From assembly GCA_963850425.1 (NCBI GenBank), contig CAWKLF010000001.1, positions 1 through 64,000 of the forward strand: DNA of 64,000 nt, read 5' to 3'. Each line of letters starts with the position of its first letter. Positions within the stretch are counted from its first letter, which is position 1. A model generated the notes under the pieces. That model saw only the letters and a list, made by a program, of their open reading frames with translations, ran no database searches and was not told the origin of the DNA. This DNA comes from Gp1-AA133 sp963850425. GTDB taxonomy: Bacteria > Acidobacteriota > Terriglobia > Terriglobales > Acidobacteriaceae. Shown one piece after another: positions 26,612 to 34,558 of this stretch. A program made the position numbers and the translations under genes.

Positions 26612-27455
26612 ATGAGCCGCAAGGGGAAAATCCCACACGTGGATAAAAGAAGCGCCATCGGTCGCCACTTGCTTCTCTCCACATCCTTTATGGCGCTTTT
26701 CCTTTTCCTGAACCTGCCCAAGGTGATCGGCATCTCCGGCATAGGTTCTGTGGTGTGGTATCCGGCTACCGGACTTGCTCTCGTTCTGATGTTAGCCGTG
26801 AGCCCCTGGTACTTCCTTCTCGCCTCGATCGGCGGGGCGCTGGCCGGAATCCTGATTTATCAGCAACCGCTGTTGTCGTTCAGTGGAACGGTCGGGGTAT
26901 TTTGTTTTTCGGGACTTTATGCGGCCGCAGCTATCCTGTTGCGCGGGACCGCTACAAATAGATCTGGGCATGCGCCATCGAAGAGACGTTGCCCGGTACG
27001 TTGCGGTCACCACATTGGCAGCCTTCGGGTCGTCCCTGATTGGTTCCTTGTGCCTGGCGGCTGATCACGCTATTCCCTGGCGCGAGTACTGGCACTCGGC
27101 ATTATCATGGTTTTTGGGCGATGAAGTCGGCTTGCTCGGCGTGGCGCCGTTTCTCCTCATCCACGCGTTTCCATTTCTCCGCAAGCGATTCCTGCCGGCT
27201 CCCGATATTGAATCTGCTCGTGAAAGCGTCTCGAACGCGGCATTCAACAGGTGGGCAGTGCTGGAGAACATAGCGCAGGTGATTGCGCTGATTGTTTTGC
27301 TCCGCGTTATATTTCGGACCACACTTCGGACCATATTCGCCGTTGTACCTCAGCTTTATTCCGATTATTTGGATTGCCATGCGCCAAGGCATTCGCGGTG
27401 CTGCCGTGGGACTGTTGGCACTCAATTTCGGAATCGTGGTAGCGTCCCGTCCTGA
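26612..27455 (+). pseudogene. MASE1 sensor domain of a hybrid kinase, broken by two +1 frameshifts
   Basis: N-terminal membrane sensor part of the kinase that follows. Frame one (26612-26947) encodes MSRKGKIPHVDKRSAIGRHL, WYPATGLALVLMLAVSPWYF and YAAAAILLRG. The reading then continues in the next frame as PLQIDLGMRHRRDVARYVAV, FLGDEVGLLGVAPFLLIHAF and VIALIVLL up to about 27312, then in a third frame as GPHFGPYSPLYLSFIPIIW. The breaks coincide with GGG at 26945-26947 and TTT at 27312-27314, both fitting one extra base. Either the contig carries homopolymer errors or the gene is dead. The joined product would be an eight-helix MASE1 domain. Confidence 0.7.
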
Positions 27456-29631
27456 TCTGTTGACCCCGGACATCGTTGTCAAAATTGGTTTTCTGATGTT
27501 TGCCGTCTCGGCAACCGGGCTGATGGTGGGCGCAGCCGTCACCGAACGCCATCGCATTGCTCAGGAACTGCATGACCGCAGTGCTGAGTTGTTGAGTTCG
27601 AACAACGACCTTCGGGCAGCCAAGGAGGCCGCCGACGTGGCGAGCCGTGCCAAGAGCGAGTTCGTGGCCAACATGAGCCACGAAATCCGCACACCTCTGA
27701 ATGGCATCATCGGAATGACCGAGCTTGCCCTGGACTCGCAACCCGATCCCGTCCAACGCGATTATCTGGAGACCATCAAATACTCAGCCGACTCACTGCT
27801 AACCGTCGTCAATGACGTCCTCGACTTTTCCAAAATCGAAGCCGGCAAGATGAATCTGGAGGTCGTCGACTTCGACCTGCGGGATTCGCTGGAAGGAACC
27901 CTGAAAACCCTGGCCTCGCGCGCCGATGAGAAAGGGCTTGAACTTCTGTGCGATATCGCGACCGACGTTGCGGAACAAGTGCAGGGCGATCTTGCACATC
28001 TTCGCCAGGTGGTGGTCAACCTGGTTGGCAATGCCGTTAAGTTTACGCATGCTGGAGAGGTGGCGCTCAGCGTGGAGGTCGAAAGTCACGAAAAGGACGC
28101 GCAAATTCTACACTTCAGCGTGCGCGACACCGGCATTGGTATTCCGCCCGAGTGCCGGAATTCGATTTTTGAGCCTTTCACCCAGGCCGATTCTTCGACC
28201 ACGCGCAAATACGGCGGAACCGGCCTGGGACTCACTATTTCCGCGCGCATCGTCGCCATGATGGGAGGAAGAATTTGGTTTGAGAGCGAGGAAGGACGGG
28301 GAACTCAGTTCCATTTCACAGTTCGCTTCAAAACCTTAAAGAGCAACTCACAGTCCGGCGCCCGGGCGTCTGCGGACGTTCTGCGAGGCATCAAGGTCTT
28401 GATCGTGGACGATAACTCCACCTGCAGAAAGATAGTGCGCAGCATGTTGGCATCCTGCGGGATGCGGACAGCAGAGGCGAGCAGTGGGCCGGATGCTCTT
28501 GACAAATTGAGATTGGCGCAAAGAGATAACGATTTCTACCAAGTGCTCCTGACCGACTCGCACATGCCTGACATGAACGGGTCGGCATTGGTCGAGCAGG
28601 TCCGGCGTGTGTCTGCATTCGCCAGCCTGCCCGTGCTGATGCTTACCTCCGCCGGACACGGGGAAGACCAGGAGCGTGGGAAGAGCCTTGACATCGCGGC
28701 CTTTCTCGTCAAGCCAGTCCGGAAAGCCGAACTGCTTGCTTCACTCCTGAAGGTAGCTGGAGGAGACTACACAGTCTCGCCTCCAGCCATGGTTGCAGAG
28801 CCTCATGACACGCCGCCAACAAGCAGTCTTCATATCTTGCTGGCTGAGGATAATCGCGTGAACCAGACGGTCGCCATGCGCATACTAAAGAAGCTCGGCC
28901 ATTCCGTCGTTTTGGCCAACAACGGCAAAGAAGCCCTTTCCTTGCTTGCCGTCGAAACGTTTGACCTGGTGCTGATGGATCTTCAGATGCCGGAAATGGA
29001 TGGCCTCTCAGCAACGAAATGTATTCGCGCGCAGGAGCAAGGGAGCGATGCGCACCTTCCGATCATTGCCATGACCGCGCACGCGATGAAAGGGGACCGG
29101 GAACGCTGTCTTGCGGGAGGGATGGATGAATACGTCTCCAAACCTGTCCAAGTGAAGGAATTGAGAGATGCGATTTCAATTGCACTTGGAAGCAATCGTC
29201 AAAGTGGCTCGATCCGACCAGAGCAGCTCGAGGAAAAAGTTGTCCGGCCGCCAGACCCTAACCTCTGGAATCCCTCTGTCACGCTCGAGAAACTGGGCGG
29301 CGATGAAAGCCTCCTGCACGATGTCGTTGACATTTTTCTTGCGGAAACACCGAAAAAGATCGCTGCGTTACGCCTCGCGATCCAACAGAACGATGCGGAC
29401 ACTGTGGAGAAAACGGCGCATTCCCTCAAGGGGGAGTTGGGATATCTGGGACTCTTAAAGATTTCGCAAATGGCCCGTGAACTCGAGGATGCAGGCAGGA
29501 AAAATGACTTGCCGGGTGCTGTCAAAATCTTCCGCTACTTGGAACCAGAACTCACCACTCTTCTGACGTCTATGCATAGTGGGCGTCAGAGCGCTAAAGA
29601 ACGGCATTTCGCGGCCGAGTCGAGCGGCTGA
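27292..29631 (+). CDS. Hybrid histidine kinase core (HisKA-HATPase-REC-REC-HPt)
   Basis: Kinase core in one intact frame; its true start is at 26612 if the two upstream frameshifts are corrected, giving about 1,000 residues. Order: end of MASE1, a coiled linker (ERHRIAQELHDRSAELLSS), HisKA with SEFVANMSHEIRTPLNGIIG (phospho-accepting His), HATPase with HLRQVVVNLVGNAVKFT, DTGIGIPPE and GGTGLGLTISARIV, receiver one (VLLTDSHMPDMNGSALV), receiver two (LHILLAEDNRVNQTVAMRIL, LVLMDLQMPEMDGLSATKC) and a C-terminal HPt with EKTAHSLKGELGYLG. It could feed a phosphorelay to the orphan receivers in this window, but no partner is adjacent. Confidence 0.85.
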   Translation: MFCSALYFGPHFGPYSPLYLSFIPIIWIAMRQGIRGAAVGLLALNFGIVVASRPDLLTPDIVVKIGFLMFAVSATGLMVGAAVTERHRIAQELHDRSAELLSSNNDLRAAKEAADVASRAKSEFVANMSHEIRTPLNGIIGMTELALDSQPDPVQRDYLETIKYSADSLLTVVNDVLDFSKIEAGKMNLEVVDFDLRDSLEGTLKTLASRADEKGLELLCDIATDVAEQVQGDLAHLRQVVVNLVGNAVKFTHAGEVALSVEVESHEKDAQILHFSVRDTGIGIPPECRNSIFEPFTQADSSTTRKYGGTGLGLTISARIVAMMGGRIWFESEEGRGTQFHFTVRFKTLKSNSQSGARASADVLRGIKVLIVDDNSTCRKIVRSMLASCGMRTAEASSGPDALDKLRLAQRDNDFYQVLLTDSHMPDMNGSALVEQVRRVSAFASLPVLMLTSAGHGEDQERGKSLDIAAFLVKPVRKAELLASLLKVAGGDYTVSPPAMVAEPHDTPPTSSLHILLAEDNRVNQTVAMRILKKLGHSVVLANNGKEALSLLAVETFDLVLMDLQMPEMDGLSATKCIRAQEQGSDAHLPIIAMTAHAMKGDRERCLAGGMDEYVSKPVQVKELRDAISIALGSNRQSGSIRPEQLEEKVVRPPDPNLWNPSVTLEKLGGDESLLHDVVDIFLAETPKKIAALRLAIQQNDADTVEKTAHSLKGELGYLGLLKISQMARELEDAGRKNDLPGAVKIFRYLEPELTTLLTSMHSGRQSAKERHFAAESSG

Positions 29632-29700
29632 TCGCAGCTACTGCAGCGCTACACACTTTTCGAAGTGTTGGGCGAATCTCAACGTTCCTTTGGTCCTCGT

Positions 29701-29734
29701 AAAAAGGGCGCTATTGAAGGCTGGCCTCTTTTTT
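29701..29734. terminator. Possible shared terminator for convergent kinase and kdpC genes
   Basis: AAAAAGGGC (29701-29709) can pair with GCCTCTTTTTT (29724-29734), with one bulged base, giving A-rich and T-rich flanks in both directions. It overlaps the end of kdpC. The stem is short in G+C, so confidence is low. Confidence 0.35.
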
Positions 29735-30301
29735 CGAAGGAAATCGCTCATCCAGTTCAAGGTTCAGTTCCAGCACGTTGACCCGGGGCTCTCCAAGAAA
29801 GTCGAATTGCCGCTCTTCAGTATTCTCCGACACCACTGCACGTAGTTGATCCACCGTGGTCCCACGCTCTCTGGCGACGCGCGGTAATTGGAACTCCGCC
29901 GACGCCGGCGTGATGTGCGGATCGAGTCCTGAAGCCGAGCCTGTAACCAGGTCGATGGGCACAGGACTGCCGGGATTCTCTCTTTGAGCATTCGCGACCT
30001 CCCCTTTCACCCGATCAATCAGCTTCTGGTTCGTGGGGCCAAGCTGCGAGCCATTGGAATTCATGGGGTCATATCCATTTCCCGCGAACGAAGGCCTCGG
30101 GTGAAAATAACCGGGGCTCGAGAAGCCTTGAGCGATGATCCTTGATCCAATGGTCTTTCCATCTCTGTGAATGAGCTGGCCATTTGCCTTTTCAGGGAAG
30201 ATCAGCTGTGCCAGTCCTGTGACGACCAGGGGATAGATGATCCCTAACAGAACCGTCGTGGCAACCGTCATCAGAATCGCGGTAATGAAATTCTTCCTCA
30301 T
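29711..30301 (-). CDS. kdpC: Potassium-transporting ATPase subunit C
   Basis: KdpC, 196 residues, a single-span protein that stabilises the KdpFABC complex. The N-terminal helix (FITAILMTVATTVLLGIIYP, followed by LVVTGLAQLIFPEKANG) and the conserved SRIIAQGFSSPGYFHPRPS, GYDPMNSNGSQLGPTN and ASGLDPHITPASAEFQLPRV are all present, as is RVNVLELNLELDE near the end. It starts 12 bases after the kdpB stop and ends the operon. Confidence 0.95.
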   Translation of the reverse strand: MRKNFITAILMTVATTVLLGIIYPLVVTGLAQLIFPEKANGQLIHRDGKTIGSRIIAQGFSSPGYFHPRPSFAGNGYDPMNSNGSQLGPTNQKLIDRVKGEVANAQRENPGSPVPIDLVTGSASGLDPHITPASAEFQLPRVARERGTTVDQLRAVVSENTEERQFDFLGEPRVNVLELNLELDERFPSKKEASLQ

Positions 30302-30313
30302 GGCAATTTCCCT

Positions 30314-32410
30314 TTATACAAGCCTCAGGTGGGTAATCAGGATGTCGATGGCCTTGATTCCGATGAAAGGCACGATGATGCCGCCCGCGCCGTAAATCCA
30401 GAGATTGTTTCGCAGCAGAGCCGCGGCTGCCATGGGGCGGTACTTCACTCCGCGCAGGGCCAGCGGAATCAGCGCGATGATGATCAGCGCGTTGAAGATA
30501 ACAGCCGAGAGAATCGCAGACTGCGGGGTCTGCAGATGCATGATGTTTAATGCACTCAGCACGGGAAAGGTTCCGGCAAACATCGCCGGAATGATCGCGA
30601 AGTACTTAGCAACGTCATTCGCGATGGAGAACGTGGTCAATGCACCGCGCGTCATCAGAAGCTGCTTCCCGATTTGGACGATTTCGATGAGCTTGGTGGG
30701 ATTAGAGTCGAGATCGACCATGTTCCCGGCTTCCTTGGCCGCCTGAGTTCCGGTATTCATCGCAACGCCCACATCGGCCTGCGCGAGTGCAGGAGCATCG
30801 TTCGTCCCGTCCCCCGTCATGGCGACGAGTTTGCCATCGGCCTGCTCTTTCTTGATCAGGTCCATTTTGTCTTTGGGAGTCGCCTGTGCCAGGAAATCGT
30901 CGACGCCCGCTTCCCGTGCGATCGCCGCGGCGGTGAGCGGATTGTCACCTGTGATCATTACGGTGCGGATACCGATCGCCCGCAACTGATCGAATCGTTC
31001 CTTCATCCCGCCCTTCACGATGTCTTTCAGTTCGATCACGCCAAGCGCACCACGGCTCTTCTCGGCGACCACAAGAGGAGTTCCGCCCGACCTTGAAATC
31101 TCCTCTACAACCTTCCGAACTTCATCGGCCAATCGATGTCCATTTTGGGAGGCGTAGGTCGCGATTGCATCCGTGGCTCCCTTTCGAATCTCGAAGCCAT
31201 TGAAGTCGACGCCGGACATACGGGTGTGGGCGCTGAAAGCGATGAACTTGACTTCATGCGAGCCCAGTTCTCGACCGCGTAGTCCGTATTTTTCTTTGGC
31301 GAGCACAACTATCGAGCGCCCTTCCGGAGTTTCATCCGGAAGCGACGATAGCTGGGCCGCATCTGCCAGCTCTTGCTCGGTGACGCCGGGAGCTGGAATG
31401 AAACGCGATGCCTGACGATTACCCAGGGTGATGGTTCCGGTCTTGTCAAGCAGCAGTGTGTTGACATCGCCGGAAGCTTCTACTGCTCGGCCCGACATCG
31501 CAAGGACATTATGTTGCACCAAGCGGTCCATACCGGCAATGCCGATCGCGGAAAGCAATCCACCAATGGTCGTCGGAATCAAGCAAACGAGAAGGGACAC
31601 CAGGACGAACACGGTCTGTGGGCTACCGGAGTAGATCGCAAAAGGCTGTAAGCTGGCCACAGCCATTAGAAAAATGATGGTTAACCCGGCCAACAAAATG
31701 TTCAGGGCTATTTCGTTTGGCGTTTTCTGCCGCTCGGCGCCTTCCACCAAGGCAATCATCCGATCGAGAAAAGTCTCGCCGGGATTGGAAGTGATCTTCA
31801 CTTTGATCCGGTCGGAGAGAACACGCGTACCTCCGGTGACAGCCGAGCGATCGCCTCCGGCCTCGCGGATCACAGGAGCCGATTCACCCGTGATTGCCGA
31901 TTCGTCGACCGATGCGACACCTTCGAAGATTTCGCCATCGGATGGGATAAATTCGCCCGCCGACACCAGTACCAGATCGCCTGCCTTCAGCCTTGAACTC
32001 GCAACCTGCTCAAGGCGCCCGTCGTTGTCGAGAATCCGGTTGGCTATCGTCTCCGAACGCGCTCTGCGAAGCGTGTCCGCTTGGGCCTTGCCGCGGCCCT
32101 CCGCCATGGCTTCGGCAAAGTTTGCGAACATCACTGTGAACCACAGCCAGAGCGTGATCTGCAGGTTGAATTTAAAAGCCGAACCACCCTTGAACAGCAG
32201 CACGGTCGTGATCACACTCCCTATCTCGACCACGAACATGACAGGATTCCCCATCATCTTCCGAGGACTCAGCTTCAGGAATGCGTCCCAGATGGCGCGG
32301 CGGACAATCTTCCATTCCCAGACAGCTTTCTTCCTCGGTTTGTTCGGCGAGTGGCCCAGCCGGACACGCGGTACTGACGGCATGGTCGGAGCTTGAATTG
32401 TCATTGCCAT
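30314..32410 (-). CDS. kdpB: Potassium-transporting P-type ATPase subunit B
   Basis: Catalytic P-type ATPase subunit, 698 residues. Hallmarks are the phosphorylation loop LLLDKTGTITLGNR, the actuator TGESAPVIREAGGDRS, the nucleotide-domain KGATDAIA, and the hinge TGDGTNDAPALAQADVGVAM. The ATG at 32410 has AAGGA 7 bases upstream and is 10 bases after the kdpA stop. It hydrolyses ATP to drive potassium through KdpA under potassium limitation. A longer reading into kdpA is not supported. Confidence 0.95.
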   Translation of the reverse strand: MAMTIQAPTMPSVPRVRLGHSPNKPRKKAVWEWKIVRRAIWDAFLKLSPRKMMGNPVMFVVEIGSVITTVLLFKGGSAFKFNLQITLWLWFTVMFANFAEAMAEGRGKAQADTLRRARSETIANRILDNDGRLEQVASSRLKAGDLVLVSAGEFIPSDGEIFEGVASVDESAITGESAPVIREAGGDRSAVTGGTRVLSDRIKVKITSNPGETFLDRMIALVEGAERQKTPNEIALNILLAGLTIIFLMAVASLQPFAIYSGSPQTVFVLVSLLVCLIPTTIGGLLSAIGIAGMDRLVQHNVLAMSGRAVEASGDVNTLLLDKTGTITLGNRQASRFIPAPGVTEQELADAAQLSSLPDETPEGRSIVVLAKEKYGLRGRELGSHEVKFIAFSAHTRMSGVDFNGFEIRKGATDAIATYASQNGHRLADEVRKVVEEISRSGGTPLVVAEKSRGALGVIELKDIVKGGMKERFDQLRAIGIRTVMITGDNPLTAAAIAREAGVDDFLAQATPKDKMDLIKKEQADGKLVAMTGDGTNDAPALAQADVGVAMNTGTQAAKEAGNMVDLDSNPTKLIEIVQIGKQLLMTRGALTTFSIANDVAKYFAIIPAMFAGTFPVLSALNIMHLQTPQSAILSAVIFNALIIIALIPLALRGVKYRPMAAAALLRNNLWIYGAGGIIVPFIGIKAIDILITHLRLV

Positions 32411-32420
32411 GGCAGGATCC

Positions 32421-34220
32421 TTAAAACGTCTTGCCCGAAAGCATGAGTAGATGCTCAAGAATCGGGCCCAGGCTGAGTGCTGGAAAGAATGTCAGGGCTC
32501 CCACGATCAAAATCACGCCGATCAGGAGCACGGTGAATAGCGGAGTGGTCACCGGAAATGTACCTAGCGACGGTGGCACATATTTCTTGCCAGCGAGATT
32601 TCCGGCGATTGCGAGCATAGGAATGATCATCAGGAATCGTCCGGCCAGCATCGTGATGGCGATCGTTGCGTCATACCAGGGCGTGTTCACCGTTAAACCG
32701 CCGAATGCCGAGCCGTTGTTGCCTGCTCCAGATGTGAATGCATAAAGAATTTCGCTCAGGCCGTGCGGGCCGGGATTAGCAATGCTGGCGGTGCCGAATC
32801 CATGTACGCTTGAAATGGCCGCGAACACCAGAATGGCGAGCGGGAACACCAGCACTACCAGCATCGCCATCTTGACGTCGTAAGCCTCGATCTTCTTACC
32901 CAGATATTCCGGCGTGCGCCCCACCATCAGACCGGCAATGAATACGGCCAACACGACGTATATCAACATGCCGTACATTCCGGCGCCCACTCCGCCGAAA
33001 ATCACTTCACTCAGCATGATGTTCACCAGCGGGACCATGCCACCCAGCGGCGTAAGCGAATCATGCCAGCCATTAATTGCGCCGCAGCTGGCATCTGTAG
33101 TTACGGTCGCAAACAGCGCGCTATTCGCAATTCCGAAGCGGACTTCCTTGCCCTCCATGTTGCCACCGGGCTGACGCGCGGTTGTTTGTTGATTCGTTCC
33201 TGCCAAAAGCGGGTTGCCCCGCGCTTCCGCCCAGTAGGCGACAGTTATGCCCGCAAGGAACAAAATGGCCATGGCGGCCCAGACGGCCCAGCCATGTGCT
33301 TGAGAACCCGTCATTCGCCCCAGGGTGTAGGTTAGTCCCCCGCCAATCGCAAAGATCGAAACCAGTTCAATGAGATTGGAGAGAGGTGTTGGGTTTTCAA
33401 ACGGGTGCGAGCTGTTGGCATTGAAAAACCCGCCGCCGTTGGTTCCAAATTCCTTGATGATTTCCTGCGAAGCTACTGGTCCCTGGGCAATCGTTTGTTC
33501 GCTCACGGTGTCGATCACCGGCTTGCCTTGGGCGTCGACCGCGGGTTTTCCGTCAGGCCCGGCCTTCTGCAATTTCATCGGCTCAACCAGCTTCACGGTG
33601 TCATAAGGCCTGAGGTTCTGAACTACGCCTTGGGACACGAGAACGAGCGCACCCACCACGCAGAAAGGCAATAAAACCCACAAACTTCCACGAACAAGAT
33701 CGACCCAGAAATTTCCGATCGTCTGCATCTGCCGGCGTGCGATGCCCCGAATGAATGCGATCGCTAGCGCGATGCCCACGGCGGCCGAAACGAAATTGTG
33801 GTAAGAAAGTCCCGCCATCTGGGTGAAGTAACTCATCGTGTTTTCACCCGAATAGGCTTGCCAGTTGGTATTCGTGGCGAAAGATGCCGCCGTGTTAAAA
33901 GCGACGTGTGCGGGACCGACGGCGCCGAATTTCTGAGGATTGAATGGCAGATAACCTTGCAGGCGCTCCATCGCATAGAGCACGATCATCGACACCGCGC
34001 TAAACAGCAGCATGGAGATGGCATACTCAGTCCAACGCATCTCGTGGTCCTCATCGACGCCGGTCAGGCGATAAAGAAGACGCTCCACCGGCCTCAGCAT
34101 GGGATCCATAAGTGTCTTCTCGCGATTGAACACACGCGTCATGAAGACACCCAATGGCTTGGTCACCAGAAACACCAGCCCGAGAAAAAACACGATTTGC
34201 AGCCAACCATTGATCGTCAT
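32421..34220 (-). CDS. kdpA: Potassium-transporting ATPase subunit A
   Basis: Channel-like, potassium-selecting membrane subunit of 599 residues with four repeated pore regions: FNTAASFATNTNWQAYSGEN, EFGTNGGGFFNANSSHPFEN, ATVTTDASCGAINGWHDSL and FTSGAGNNGSAFGGL. The TNTNWQ and FGTNGGGF filters are intact. The ATG at 34220 lies just inside the end of the kdpF region (1-base gap to its stop). Second largest gene of the kdpFABC unit; regulators KdpD and KdpE are not in the window. Confidence 0.95.
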   Translation of the reverse strand: MTINGWLQIVFFLGLVFLVTKPLGVFMTRVFNREKTLMDPMLRPVERLLYRLTGVDEDHEMRWTEYAISMLLFSAVSMIVLYAMERLQGYLPFNPQKFGAVGPAHVAFNTAASFATNTNWQAYSGENTMSYFTQMAGLSYHNFVSAAVGIALAIAFIRGIARRQMQTIGNFWVDLVRGSLWVLLPFCVVGALVLVSQGVVQNLRPYDTVKLVEPMKLQKAGPDGKPAVDAQGKPVIDTVSEQTIAQGPVASQEIIKEFGTNGGGFFNANSSHPFENPTPLSNLIELVSIFAIGGGLTYTLGRMTGSQAHGWAVWAAMAILFLAGITVAYWAEARGNPLLAGTNQQTTARQPGGNMEGKEVRFGIANSALFATVTTDASCGAINGWHDSLTPLGGMVPLVNIMLSEVIFGGVGAGMYGMLIYVVLAVFIAGLMVGRTPEYLGKKIEAYDVKMAMLVVLVFPLAILVFAAISSVHGFGTASIANPGPHGLSEILYAFTSGAGNNGSAFGGLTVNTPWYDATIAITMLAGRFLMIIPMLAIAGNLAGKKYVPPSLGTFPVTTPLFTVLLIGVILIVGALTFFPALSLGPILEHLLMLSGKTF

Positions 34221-34221
34221 A

Positions 34222-34311
34222 TCAGAACTTCTCCGGGCACAGCAGTGCGTAGACCAGGTAGACGGTCATCAATACGCAGACTGCGAGCATGATCATCGAC
34301 TCCACGCTCAT
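34222..34311 (-). CDS. kdpF: Potassium-transporting ATPase subunit F
   Basis: A 29-residue single-span peptide that ends in the typical YALLCPEKF (consensus YALL-x-PEKF). The middle MIMLAVCVLMTVYLV is the membrane helix. The ATG at 34311 is preceded by GAGGAG 8 bases upstream, and the stop is one base from the kdpA start. KdpF stabilises the complex. Found by reading the sequence between kdpA and the upstream micropeptide. Confidence 0.9.
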   Translation of the reverse strand: MSVESMIMLAVCVLMTVYLVYALLCPEKF

Positions 34312-34323
34312 ACTCTGTTCTCC

Positions 34324-34410
34324 TCACTTCACACGTTCACAAAAGTGCACATAGGCGATCGACAACGCAAAGAATGCAACTGTTACAGCAATCCAGACAA
34401 CGTCCTGCAT
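34324..34410 (-). CDS. 28-residue membrane micropeptide at the head of the kdp operon
   Basis: The frame encodes MQDVVWIAVTVAFFALSIAY then VHFCERVK: one membrane helix with a short positively charged end. TGGAGA lies 5 bases before the ATG, and the stop is 12 bases before the kdpF start. Size, topology and position all argue for a real product translated with kdpFABC. Similar short peptides with a VTVAFFALSxAYV core seem to accompany kdp operons in several phyla (recollection, not checked). It could be an additional pump subunit or a regulator. Confidence 0.7.
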   Translation of the reverse strand: MQDVVWIAVTVAFFALSIAYVHFCERVK

Positions 34411-34558
34411 ATTGGTCTCCAGAGAAACGAATCTGACTTCCCGCTACCACGGACCTTATTTGCTGCCACCCTAAGCCTCAGCGCGGATGGCCATGCCAAC
34501 TTTTTCTCTGCAACCTCCCTTTTTCCGAAAGCTGAAGGAAGGTGTCGCATAGAGCCAC
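34411..34558 (-). promoter_or_regulatory. Possible structured 5' leader of the kdp operon
   Basis: The 148 bases between the barrel-protein stop and the first kdp micropeptide contain, on the minus strand, a CCTTCC/GGGAGG pairing, then GCTG-CAGC and CCG-CGG pairings further on. kdp genes are often led by c-di-AMP riboswitches of the ydaO type, but I cannot match the consensus by eye, so no class is given. Confidence 0.3.

Noticed and set aside
34411..34558. c-di-AMP (ydaO-type) riboswitch before kdp
   Set aside because: Expected conserved blocks could not be matched by eye, so it is kept only as an unassigned leader.
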